A stretch of DNA of 64,000 nucleotides from Bradyrhizobium sp. ORS 285. Lineage in GTDB: Bacteria > Pseudomonadota > Alphaproteobacteria > Rhizobiales > Xanthobacteraceae. Shown here in pieces: positions 53,301-61,508 of this stretch. The translations under genes were made by a program, and so were the position numbers. The notes under the pieces were generated by a model. It searched no databases and had not been told where the DNA came from. It saw only the letters and a program-made list of their open reading frames with translations. The DNA lies in the NCBI RefSeq assembly GCF_900176205.1, contig NZ_LT859959.1, positions 6,283,001 through 6,347,000 of the forward strand. The letters are read 5' to 3'. The stretch's first letter is position 1, and each line of letters opens with the position of its first letter.

Positions 53301-54419
53301 ATTCAGCGCGCCCGTCACCGGCGCCAAATTTGCCACCGCGCCGACGTTGATGTCGATGTCGCGGCCGAGCAAGGCCTCCACCGGATCGAGCGTCACCGCC
53401 GCCGCGGCGCCGAGGTCACCGACCACCGGCACGTCGAGCAGCTGCGCCGCGATGGTCAGGTCCGTGTCCTGCGGCGACTGGCCTGCCGGAGTGCCGGTCA
53501 GGCCGCCGAGCACCGTGCCGACCACGTCGCCCGCGCCTGAGACAATGCCAGTGACAGTGTTTATCACCGGCGTGAGATTCACCGATGCGGTCACATCGAC
53601 CGTGCCCACCAGCGGAATGTCTGTTGCGGTCAGCGAGATCGACGTCCCGCCCGGAGGCGGGACCGGGGGGTTGGACCCGCCGATATCGATTCCGGGAATG
53701 GTCGTCCCACCGCCATTTGTAACACCGGTGTTGACTGTCACGACCGGAGTTGTCGTGCCTCCCGATACCACCACTCCGACCGTCGTGGTGCCGCCGGAGG
53801 ATCCCGTATCGGTAGTTGTTCCAGGCGTGGGATTGCCTGTATTCGAACCACCTTCGGACCCGGGCAGGACGACCGCAGGGGTTGTATTGGGAGGAGTCGA
53901 CGTCGACGACCCCGTCGATGAGCTGGCCCCGGCGGAGCTACTTCCCTGCTGATCGCTCCGAGCCACCGCAGAAACAGCAGCCTGTCCGAGTGTCGGAGCC
54001 AGCTGCGCGCCGAGGCTCTGAAGCGGAGCGGTTGCTGTAGGTTGGGATGCGGTCAATTGCGCCGCACTGGTGGGCGCGTCCTCAAGCGATGTCCCCGAAT
54101 TGTTGGACTGCTCAGACCCGCGCGGGCCTGGGCCAGAGCTCTCAGCGGCAGCGGCTGCCGGCTGAAACAAACCGGGGTCTGCGGTCGACGCGATCAGATT
54201 AGACTGTGTTTGCGCATTGCTTGCCGTCGGCCCGAGATTTCCGACCAGGTTATCGCTTGCGAGCGTACGTGTGCCGCTGGGCGCAGCCTCCTGCACCGCG
54301 CTCGCCTGGGGCAGCGTCGTCTTCGACACGGCGTCGACCGGTCCAAACCCCGAGAACTGATCGAACGCTTCGTACAGTTTCGATTCCAACACGCCCGTTG
54401 TCGCGCTTTCACCAGCCAT
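50322..54419 (-). CDS. Giant repeat protein, probable type I secretion substrate
   Basis: The product is 1365 residues with no Sec signal. Order: a polar N-terminus (MAGESATTGVLESKLYEAFDQF), a Gly/Thr/Ser/Pro-rich region (about 100-260), eight near-identical repeats of 79 residues (about 300-920) and a Ser/Thr/Leu-rich region to the end (SSIGLHL). The repeat core reads VGTVLGGLTGTPAG, DTDLTIAAQLL, PVVGDLGAAAAVTLDPVEALLGRDIDIDVGAV. No RTX nonapeptides, LapG site or known adhesin domain is seen. Its stop lies 22 bases before the ABC pair in one operon, so export by that machine is the natural reading. A surface adhesin or matrix role is inference. Confidence 0.85.
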   Translation of the reverse strand: MAGESATTGVLESKLYEAFDQFSGFGPVDAVSKTTLPQASAVQEAAPSGTRTLASDNLVGNLGPTASNAQTQSNLIASTADPGLFQPAAAAAESSGPGPRGSEQSNNSGTSLEDAPTSAAQLTASQPTATAPLQSLGAQLAPTLGQAAVSAVARSDQQGSSSAGASSSTGSSTSTPPNTTPAVVLPGSEGGSNTGNPTPGTTTDTGSSGGTTTVGVVVSGGTTTPVVTVNTGVTNGGGTTIPGIDIGGSNPPVPPPGGTSISLTATDIPLVGTVDVTASVNLTPVINTVTGIVSGAGDVVGTVLGGLTGTPAGQSPQDTDLTIAAQLLDVPVVGDLGAAAAVTLDPVEALLGRDIDINVGAVANLAPVTGALNGVTDSVGTVLGGLTGTPAGQSPQNTDLTIAAQLLNVPVVGELSAAAAVTLDPVEALLGRDIDIDVGAVVNAAPVTGALNGVADSVGTVLGGLTGTPAGQSPQDTDLTIAAQLLDVPVVGDLSAAAAVTLDPVEALLGRDIDIDVGAVVNAAPVTGALNGVTDSVGTVLGGLTGTPAGQSPQDTDLTIAAQLLNVPVVGDLGAAAAVTLDPVEALLGRDIDIDIDVGAVANLAPVTGALNGVTDSVGTVLGGLTGTPAGQSPQDTDLTIAAQLLNVPVVGDLGAAAAVTLDPVEALLGRDIDIDVGAVANLAPVTGALNGVTDSVGTVLGGLTGTPAGQSPQDTDLTIAAQLLNVPVVGDLGAAAAVTLDPVESLLGRDIDIDVGAVVNAAPVTGALNGVADSVGTVLGGLTGTPAGHATKDTDLTIGAQLLNVPVVGTAGAAAAVTLDPVESLLGRDIDIDVGAVANLAPVTGVLNGVADSVGTVLGGLTGTPAGHAPQDTDLTVGAQLLNVPVVGTAGAATAVTLDPVESLLGRDIDIDVSTVANLDVLSTSSGSIVPSVAVNDSLLAPVSSVPVASVPTAAISPLDLVASHPAASDIVVGSSSSAPANDLLSQIVGGATATLTSIDHQVASSASMLSTSLSTELTTLNGGNYSISGLADIAPTVTVASGTGELFSSSSIASADFFTNTIGLALSPSVVPTTSTSSLLSSAQDPTSMLPTLAAPATSTSTLLPASGEPTVSVLPSVDPLPLVTSVSSTSSLLSFTTSTTSGLLDAAAPLASTTSLLAPTASSASLLQPSSDVTSSLASISSPLSSLTSTTNLLPTSSAPEASTASLLAPTMSSVSTLSSASGGTATSLSTLTSSLLPSSTSITSPSVSSTTSSTTTAVSTSSIASTTSLLAPTASLSTTSPSVTPATTTSTLLLSPTTSTSTTPTSSFSTTSATTSLLSTTSTTHAATTGTVTPTPTPTGTSTSLLTAVTAKTVSSIGLHL
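51660..53525 (-). repeat. Eight tandem 237-bp coding repeats
   Basis: A landmark (the GAGCACC or AAGCACC string that encodes part of GTVLGG) recurs at 51843, 52080, 52317, 52554, 52797, 53034, 53271 and 53508. The intervals are 237 bases six times and 243 once. The 243-base unit has one extra GTCGAT hexamer (52629-52650). Copies are near-identical at the DNA level, more so in the middle, which implies recent duplication or gene conversion. Confidence 0.95.
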
Positions 54420-55273
54420 TTCGAAGCACTCCCGATTACCGTTTGAACGACCCGCCTGTTTGATAGTTACGTCTTTTGAGTAGCTTCTTATTGATTTCGC
54501 CGTGAATTCAGCCGGAGACAGAACAACTACGATCTTTCCCCGCCTCGCGTTTCATCGAAGATTATTCTACCTTTAGTTGAGCTTCATCATAGGAAGACAA
54601 TTCTTAATGAGACATTTCGCGGTTCCGGGCATTTTCGACCGGGCAACTACGGGTCGTGCGGCATTCGACGCGCTCACCTTGCCATCAATGAAATGCCTTC
54701 GACTAAAAATGACACCGCCTGTTGTCAGTTCGTTAGCGAGAGACCGCGATACATCATCGAAGGTCGATGATCAACGTCAGCTGCGACACTCCCTGGATGT
54801 CTCGGTTGATCAGACGTGCCGCCCCCCCAGATACCAAGCGGCAGAACGACGCAATGCGCCGCAGCGAATTGAACACGCAGTGCGTCAGGCGGAGCCTGGC
54901 CCTATGCACTCTCTCGAACAGAACTCGCTCCGCCCCTATCGTTCTAGCCCGGCAGGATCGAGCGCACCTGCCGGGATTGCGGAATCTCCTCCCTTTAGAC
55001 CGTAATTATACGGCTCGGACAATTAATCGATCGCGAGAACATGCGTCCTAGTCTGAGATCGCTGCTCGCCTGGATAGTTTGCGCCGGAATGACTTCTGAT
55101 CCTCTGCCGCCCGCAAACCACATCGGTTCGACAATCCGAGCAGGCACCGGAAAAGGTTCTATGGCGTCCAAGCAAGCTCTCCCGTTCGAAACGGCTCGAC
55201 GAAGCGGGACAGGTCTTTTGTTAGTTCGTGTTGCCGGTCCGCGCGTGACGGCCGGCCTGAGGCTGGTGCGGTC
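54420..55273. promoter_or_regulatory. Large divergent intergenic region between the repeat protein and the CHASE kinase
   Basis: About 850 bases separate two divergent operons. The part nearest the repeat protein is AT-richer than its surroundings (around 54460-54620), which suits promoters and regulator binding. I find no credible gene: short frames at 54577-55051 show no family resemblance. No sigma-54 or other consensus can be asserted by eye. Confidence 0.45.
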
Positions 55274-58200
55274 ATGATGTCTGCGCCGCCGACCACGGCC
55301 GCCCGGACGTCCTCGATTCGCTTCGAATCCATCTTGAAGAATTCTGGCCGCGTTATCCTCGTCGGCATGGGGTTGACCGTTCTGGCGGCCTTTGGCGCCG
55401 CATTCCTGCAGTTTTGGTACAATGACAGGATTTCCGCCGAGCGTTTCGACACGCTGACCGCCAGAGTCGCGGTTCAGATCCAGCGTCAAGTCGCAACGTA
55501 TGAGTACGGCCTTCGCGGTGCCCGCGGGGCCGTTCTCGCAGCCGGCGATGACCTGTCGCGCGAACGGTTTCGCCGCTACGCGGCGTCGAGGACGCTCGAT
55601 GAGGAATTCAAGGGAGCGCGCGGCTTTGGCTTCGTCAGGATTGTTCCTCGCGAGCTGACCGGTGCTTTTCTCGAGAGCGCGAAAAGCGAGGAGCGCCCAG
55701 ACTTTACGATTCGGAAACTGGGAGACAATCCCGGCTCTCACTTCGTCATCCAATACGTCGAACCCGAAGCACCAAACGCCGCGGCGGTCGGCCTCGACAT
55801 CGGGTCGGAAGCCCGCCGCCGCGAGGCGGCGTTGGCTGCGATCGATACCGGTCGCGCTCAGCTCACCGCACCGATCACTCTCGTACAGGCGTCCGGAAAG
55901 CAGGCCCGCAGTTTTCTGTTCCTGCTTCCGGTGTACCGACAAGATCAGCCTATCGGAACGCTGGAACAACGTCGGGCAGCTGCGATCGGATGGACCTACG
56001 CTCCGCTGATCGTCGACGACGTCCTCTCAGGTCTTCCTTCAGTCAACGAAGACATTTCACTTGCGATCGCCGACCGGGCGACAGGAGAGACAACACCGTT
56101 CTATTCCACGTCGAATGCGGCGCCGAGCGACGATGGACAGACCCGTCAGGTCTCGCTAGACGTTTACGGCCGAGAATGGAACATCAAAACGCGCGCGCTG
56201 CCGCCGTTTTTGGCGCAACTGCACCTCATCAACCCTGCGCTGACCGGCTCGGCCGTTCTCATCGTCGGACTGCTTCTGACCGCCTTGCTCCATTTGCACC
56301 TTTCGGAGCTGCGGCGCCGGGAATTTGCGTGGAGTGAACGGTCACGTCTCGCCGACATTGTCGCCCAATCGAACGAGGCGATCATCGGCGTGACACTCTC
56401 GGGCGCGGTGACGGACTGGAATCCCGCCGCCGAGCAATTGTTCGGCTACGCCGCCTCGGAAGCGTTGGGACGCAACCTCGCCAGCCTGATCGTACCCGAA
56501 CACCTCATGACGCAATACGAGAATACAATTCGTCTCGTGCTCGACAAGGCCGCGCCGGTGCGGCTGGTGACTCAGCGCAGGACGCGAGATGGACAGCTGC
56601 TCGACATGGTGGTCAATCGCTCCCTCCTCCGCTCGGAGAACGGTACGATCGTCGGCTTCGGCACATCCGCCCTCGATATTACGTCCTTCGTCCGCACGCA
56701 GAACGAGTTGAAGGAGCTGAATAATTCTCTGGAGGCCCAGGTCAGGCAGAGGACATTGGAGCTTCGGGCCTCGTCCACCCTCAAGTCGGCCATTCTCGAA
56801 CACTCGAACTATCCCGTCATCGCGACCGACCATTCCGGCATCATATCGATCTTCAATCCCGCCGCGGAGCGCTTGTTGGGATATCAGGCAGAAGAGCTCG
56901 TTGGCCGCAGATCTGCGGCCGTTCTGCATGACCCAGAAGAAATCGAGGCTCGTGCCACAGAACTGTCCGACAAGCTGGGGCGACGAATCAAGCCCAGGCT
57001 GGACGTCGTCGTGGCCGAGGCCCGCCATACACATTCCGAGATTCGGGACTGGACATACATCTCCCGCGCCGGAAAGCGAATCCCGGTCCGCCTGAGCTTG
57101 AGCCGATTGCGGTCGGAGAGCGGCGAAGAGCTGGGCTTCCTGGCAATCGCCGTCGACCTCACCGCTCAGTTGGAGCATGAACGCCGCATCGCCGAGAGTG
57201 AGGCTCGCTACCGCCTGCTGGCCGAGAACACCACGGACGTGATTGTTCTCCTCCGCGACGCCACCGATGAGCGTCTCTACGTGAGTCCGTCGGTCTTCAG
57301 CAATCTGGGATATACCGCGCCGGAATTCGAGGCGCTCGACCGCAAGCAGCTCGTGCATCCCGACGATCTGGGCCAGCTCGTCGAGAAGCGCGCATTGCTG
57401 CGTGCCGGAGAAACATCTGTCACAAGCGTTCACCGTATCAAGCACAAGGGTGGATACTGGATCTGGGTGGAGGTGATCTATACGCGGCTCGCTCCGGAGA
57501 GCGTAACGAGTCCAGACACGCTGGTCGTGATCCGCAACGTCACCGATCGCCATCTTCAGAGCGTGGAATTGCGCAAGGCCAAGGATGTCGCCGAAGCGGC
57601 CGCGCAGTGCCTGGAGGCGAGCGAGGCGCGCTATCGGCTGTTGGCGGACAACAGTTCCGATATGATTTTCCAGCTCGATCGCGACCTCGTCCGACGCTAC
57701 GTATCGCCCGCCTCGCTCGAACTTCTCGGCTATGAGGCGATGGAGATCATTGGTACCAGGCCGATCGGTCAGGTTCACCCGGACGACGCCGAGCGGGTCT
57801 CGAAGATCTTTCAGTCGTTGCTCGAAGGAGAAGTCGAAAACGCGACGATCACCAATCGGATTCGCCACCGAGATGGGCATTGGGTATGGGTCGAGGCGAC
57901 GTTGCGGGCCCTGAAAGATCCTTCGAACGGAAACGTCTCAGGCGTTCTCGGCTCGCTGCGAGATATCTCGCGCCGCAAAGCGATTGAAGAGGAGTTAGAA
58001 GCGGCCAAGAAGGCCGCGGAGGACGCCGCGCGCGCCAAGGGCGAGTTTCTCGCAGCCATGAGCCACGAACTGAGGACGCCGCTCAACGGCATCATCGGCT
58101 TTGCCCGGCTGATATTGGAAAGCCAGTCTCCGACGGACGCCGCGACCGAAAGGCATGTCCGGCTGATCCATGGCGCCAGCCAATCGCTGTTGTCGATCGT

Positions 58201-59563
58201 GAACGACGTGCTCGACGTCTCGAAACTTGAAGAAAACCGTCTTGAACTGGATCCTCGCGATTTTGAGATCCGCTCACTTGTCTCGAGTACCCTCGAACTC
58301 CTGCAGCAGGAGGCTCGCACAAAGCAACTGAGCTTGCGTGCCGAGATTGCGCCGGAGGTGCCTGAATATCTCGTCGGCGACGACAACCGTCTCAGGCAGG
58401 TCCTGATGAACCTCGTTTCGAACGCGCTGAAATTCACCGCCCACGGAAGCGTGCTGGTGACCGTATCGGATCGAGGCGGCAGTCCCGAACATGCGCGCAT
58501 GCGTGTCAGCGTTCGCGACACCGGAATTGGCATTTCGGAAGCCGCGCGGCCTCGAATCTTCCAAAAGTTCAGCCAGGTCGACGGGTCGATCGCGCGCGGC
58601 TATGGCGGCAGCGGTCTGGGCCTCTCGATCTGCAAGCGCCTCATTGAACTGATGGGAGGCACCATCGATTTCCTCAGCCGAGAAGGTGAGGGATCCGAGT
58701 TCTGGTTCGATGTGGCTCTTCCGGTCGGTGCGCGTGCAGCAGGACCTGCGACGCTTCCGCCGGAGAGCGACGCTGCAGGTCATGGCCCTCCCGCCGACAT
58801 TCTGCTCGCCGAAGACAACCCCGTGAACCAGGAGCTTGCGCTGTCCATCATCGGACAATGGGGTCATCGCATCGACGTCGTGTCCAATGGCGCCGATGCT
58901 GTCGATGCGGTCCGGCGCAAGGATTACGATATTATCTTGATGGACGTGCAGATGCCGGTGATGGACGGCGTCGAGGCGACGAGCCGCATTCGCGCTTTCG
59001 GGGGCCCATACGCGACGATGCCGATCATCGCGATGACTGCGGCGGTTCTGGTCAATCAGATCGAGAGTTTCAAGCAGGCCGGCATGACCGATCATATCGG
59101 CAAGCCTTTCGAACCGCATCAATTGCAGCGGATGATCGATCATTGGGTTGCTTGTCGAAGCCACGAATCGTCTGGCACGGATTTGCTGCCGCCCATGATC
59201 CAATCCGTTCCGCTGGCGCCGGAGATGCCGCCCGTGACGGTGGACGATTGCATTCTGGACGAGGGAGTGTTTGCCGAGCTGTCGAGCATAATCGGCGAGG
59301 GCAAGGCCAAGAATCTCGCGCAAAAATTCGCCGCCGACCTCGCCCGCCGCTTCGTCGACGTCACGAACCAAAAGGTCATCCGGAATGATGCTCATACGAT
59401 CGCTTCTTCAGCAGGCGCATTGGGGTTCAGGAATCTATCGGCCTGCGCAAGACGATTGGAATATGCCTGCGACGGCCAAAGCGACTTGGCGGGACAGATG
59501 GAAGAACTGCAGGACTGGCGCCGGCGGGTGGGGGAATTCATCGGCGAACGGTTTAGCGCCTAG
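55274..59563 (+). CDS. CHASE-PAS hybrid histidine kinase with receiver and Hpt
   Basis: This 1429-residue membrane protein has TM1 about 27-47 and a periplasmic CHASE domain (about 55-290; FVIQYVEPEAPNAAAVGLDIGSE). TM2 is near 320. Four PAS domains follow (EAIIGVTLSGAVTDWNPAAEQLFGY, NYPVIATDHSGIISIFNPAAERL, TTDVIVLLRDATDERLYVSPS, SSDMIFQLDRDLVRRYVSPAS). HisKA is AAMSHELRTPLNGIIG, then an ATPase domain (DTGIGIS, GSGLGLSICK), a receiver (LLAEDNPVNQE, IILMDVQMPVMDG) and a C-terminal Hpt (NDAHTIASSAGALGF). It can run a complete His-Asp-His relay. It leads the operon with the two receiver-GGDEF proteins, its probable outputs. Confidence 0.92.
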   Translation: MMSAPPTTAARTSSIRFESILKNSGRVILVGMGLTVLAAFGAAFLQFWYNDRISAERFDTLTARVAVQIQRQVATYEYGLRGARGAVLAAGDDLSRERFRRYAASRTLDEEFKGARGFGFVRIVPRELTGAFLESAKSEERPDFTIRKLGDNPGSHFVIQYVEPEAPNAAAVGLDIGSEARRREAALAAIDTGRAQLTAPITLVQASGKQARSFLFLLPVYRQDQPIGTLEQRRAAAIGWTYAPLIVDDVLSGLPSVNEDISLAIADRATGETTPFYSTSNAAPSDDGQTRQVSLDVYGREWNIKTRALPPFLAQLHLINPALTGSAVLIVGLLLTALLHLHLSELRRREFAWSERSRLADIVAQSNEAIIGVTLSGAVTDWNPAAEQLFGYAASEALGRNLASLIVPEHLMTQYENTIRLVLDKAAPVRLVTQRRTRDGQLLDMVVNRSLLRSENGTIVGFGTSALDITSFVRTQNELKELNNSLEAQVRQRTLELRASSTLKSAILEHSNYPVIATDHSGIISIFNPAAERLLGYQAEELVGRRSAAVLHDPEEIEARATELSDKLGRRIKPRLDVVVAEARHTHSEIRDWTYISRAGKRIPVRLSLSRLRSESGEELGFLAIAVDLTAQLEHERRIAESEARYRLLAENTTDVIVLLRDATDERLYVSPSVFSNLGYTAPEFEALDRKQLVHPDDLGQLVEKRALLRAGETSVTSVHRIKHKGGYWIWVEVIYTRLAPESVTSPDTLVVIRNVTDRHLQSVELRKAKDVAEAAAQCLEASEARYRLLADNSSDMIFQLDRDLVRRYVSPASLELLGYEAMEIIGTRPIGQVHPDDAERVSKIFQSLLEGEVENATITNRIRHRDGHWVWVEATLRALKDPSNGNVSGVLGSLRDISRRKAIEEELEAAKKAAEDAARAKGEFLAAMSHELRTPLNGIIGFARLILESQSPTDAATERHVRLIHGASQSLLSIVNDVLDVSKLEENRLELDPRDFEIRSLVSSTLELLQQEARTKQLSLRAEIAPEVPEYLVGDDNRLRQVLMNLVSNALKFTAHGSVLVTVSDRGGSPEHARMRVSVRDTGIGISEAARPRIFQKFSQVDGSIARGYGGSGLGLSICKRLIELMGGTIDFLSREGEGSEFWFDVALPVGARAAGPATLPPESDAAGHGPPADILLAEDNPVNQELALSIIGQWGHRIDVVSNGADAVDAVRRKDYDIILMDVQMPVMDGVEATSRIRAFGGPYATMPIIAMTAAVLVNQIESFKQAGMTDHIGKPFEPHQLQRMIDHWVACRSHESSGTDLLPPMIQSVPLAPEMPPVTVDDCILDEGVFAELSSIIGEGKAKNLAQKFAADLARRFVDVTNQKVIRNDAHTIASSAGALGFRNLSACARRLEYACDGQSDLAGQMEELQDWRRRVGEFIGERFSA

Positions 59564-59610
59564 CGCTTGGGGCTTCGCGCTCGGGCAAACAGCGGAGTAG
59601 ATGGGTAGAC

Positions 59611-60960
59611 ATGACCGGTCAGATCACCCCTCCCAAGATCGAGCGCGACTCGACGAGACAGGCACCAGAGTTGCCACCCATTCCGACGATCTGCGTGTTC
59701 GAACCCGATTCCCCCGTGGATTCCGTCGCATCGGCCGTCGAGCAACTGAACTATACGGCCCTGCGGTTCAGCAACATCGAATGCGCCCGTTCGCTATCGG
59801 AAAGCCAGCACGTCGAGGCCGCGATCGTCAGCGACGAACTCCCGCAGGCAATCGAGATCTGCATGTCGATCCCCGCTGGCATTCCGAAGATTCTGGTTGC
59901 ATCCGAGCCATCGCTGGAGTTCAGCATCGCCGCTGCGCGCGCCGATGTTGCCGGGATGGTTCGACGCCCCGTCCAGCAGATCGAACTTGCCGACTGGCTG
60001 AAATTGTTCATTGCCGAGCGGAGTATCGTTGCCGCCTCCGTCCTGATCGTCGACGATGAACCGATCATCGCAGAACTGCATGCCTCGATCCTGTCCTCGT
60101 CCGGCTTGACCGTCAACGTCGCGACCACGCCGGCCGAAGCGCTCACTTCAATCGAAAGCAATCCTCCCGACCTCATACTGATGGATGTCCAGATGCCGGA
60201 GGTCGACGGGATCGAACTGGCGAAAATCATCCGACAGACACGGCATCGCCTCAGCGTGCCGATCGCGTTTCTCTCCGGGGAACAGAAGGAGGATCGCCAA
60301 TTGGAGGCGCGTCGCTTCGGTGGAGATATCTTCATCAAGAAGCCGATCGATCCCAAACCCTTGGTCTCGCTGGTCCGGCTGCGAGCAGATCGCTCCAGAG
60401 TGCTGCGCTCCTTGATCGAGCGAGACAGCCTCACCGGTCTCTACAATCACGGACAGTTCAAGGAGCGTCTGATCCAGGAGTTCAATCGCAGCAATCGAAC
60501 CAGAAGTCCGTTGAGTCTCGTCATGATCGATATCGATCATTTCAAGAGCGTGAACGACCAATTCGGTCACCCGGTTGGTGATCGGGTCATCCGCGGAGTG
60601 GCCAGCCTGCTGACGAGCAGGTTGCGAACCACGGACATCATCGGGCGCTATGGTGGGGAGGAATTCAGCGTTCTGCTCCTCGACACCCCCGTCGACGCAG
60701 CGACAGAGGTCATCGACAATCTGAGAAAAATGATGTGCGCGACACCCTTCGATATTGGCGGCCGATCGCTTCCGGTCTCGTTCAGCGCTGGTGTTGCAGC
60801 CGCCGCCAACAGCGCGACCCATGTCGAATGGATCGCTGCGGCCGATCGGTATCTTTACGATGCGAAACGCGCGGGTCGCAACCGGGTTGTCGCCGAACGC
60901 GATTTGGCGGCAACGTCCGCAGGCGCTTGCCGGGGAGGTTCGACGTGGACCCAGTCATGA
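59611..60960 (+). CDS. Receiver-GGDEF response regulator (diguanylate cyclase)
   Basis: The product is 449 residues. Residues 25-125 look like a receiver fold without the usual acidic residues. A true receiver fills 140-255 (SVLIVDDEPII, phospho-Asp in LILMDVQMPEVDG, K in FIKKPID). The GGDEF domain (about 285-440) has the active signature GRYGGEEFSVLL with the metal/substrate motif VMIDIDHFKSVNDQFGHPVGD. It should make c-di-GMP when phosphorylated by the adjacent kinase. The stop overlaps the next gene by four bases (ATGA). It is the only gene of the window with an intact cyclase signature. Confidence 0.92.
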   Translation: MTGQITPPKIERDSTRQAPELPPIPTICVFEPDSPVDSVASAVEQLNYTALRFSNIECARSLSESQHVEAAIVSDELPQAIEICMSIPAGIPKILVASEPSLEFSIAAARADVAGMVRRPVQQIELADWLKLFIAERSIVAASVLIVDDEPIIAELHASILSSSGLTVNVATTPAEALTSIESNPPDLILMDVQMPEVDGIELAKIIRQTRHRLSVPIAFLSGEQKEDRQLEARRFGGDIFIKKPIDPKPLVSLVRLRADRSRVLRSLIERDSLTGLYNHGQFKERLIQEFNRSNRTRSPLSLVMIDIDHFKSVNDQFGHPVGDRVIRGVASLLTSRLRTTDIIGRYGGEEFSVLLLDTPVDAATEVIDNLRKMMCATPFDIGGRSLPVSFSAGVAAAANSATHVEWIAAADRYLYDAKRAGRNRVVAERDLAATSAGACRGGSTWTQS

Positions 60961-61508
60961 TGAGACAGCAAAATCTCAAGATCGCCGTCGTGGACGACGA
61001 TGACGTCTTCCGCAGCTTGGTATCCTCGCTCTTGTCAAAGGACACCGGGTTCCAGATTTTCGAGGCCGCTTCAGGTCAAGAACTCGATCAGATCTTCAGT
61101 CGGGCTGATATCGATTGCGTCATGCTCGATTACAATCTGGGAAACGAGAACGGCTTTTCGATCAAGGAACGCATGGAGCGTCTGATCCCCGCCGTTCCAC
61201 CCGTTGTCATGCTGACGGGTGACGGGCGAGAGAGCACCGTGATAATGGCTCTTCGCATGGGAATGGACGACTATTTGCCGAAACTTGATCTCAAGGCGGC
61301 CACTCTCATCTCGCGATCACTCGCGCCGTGGCGAGGGATCGCGACGCCAAGCGCGAACGGGCCGAGTATCAGCGGCTCATTCGGACGTCCGGCATCGATC
61401 CGGCAACTGGCTTGCAGAGCCGGGCGAACCTGGAGGAGCGGCTCGCCCGCATCGTCTCGCTGCCTGCCCGCAGTCGATCGTCCTACGGGGTTATCGCGAT
61501 CGAACTGA
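60957..61508 (+). pseudogene. Receiver part of a frameshifted receiver-GGDEF-PilZ protein
   Basis: The frame starts at ATG 60957, coupled to the upstream stop, and encodes a full receiver (KIAVVDDDDVFRSL, phospho-Asp in CVMLDYNLGNENG, K in DYLPKLD). After ATLIS near 61313 the frame turns to non-protein-like sequence (LAPWRGIATPSAN). The expected continuation AITRAVARDRDAKRERAEYQ is encoded in the next frame, so a single base is missing at about 61311-61314. As written, a lone receiver with a junk tail would be made. Confidence 0.75.

Noticed and set aside
51660..53525. Regular repeats considered as a CRISPR array
   Set aside because: The unit is 237 bases, contiguous and protein-coding, without short repeats and unique spacers.
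51414..53952. Two very long plus-strand frames (708 and 773 codons) opposite the repeat-protein gene
   Set aside because: They span the same 237-base repeats and stay open because each unit lacks stops in those frames. Composition is Arg/His-rich or Ser/Pro-rich with no domains, whereas the minus frame has a start, operon context and sensible ends.
54995..55969. A 324-codon minus-strand frame across the divergent intergenic region
   Set aside because: It overlaps the kinase N-terminus antisense and shows no domain. Considered as a gene in the 850-base gap but not supported.
56342..57880. A 512-codon minus-strand frame inside the CHASE-PAS kinase
   Set aside because: It is a shadow of the PAS-coding region, and the plus-strand protein explains the sequence fully.
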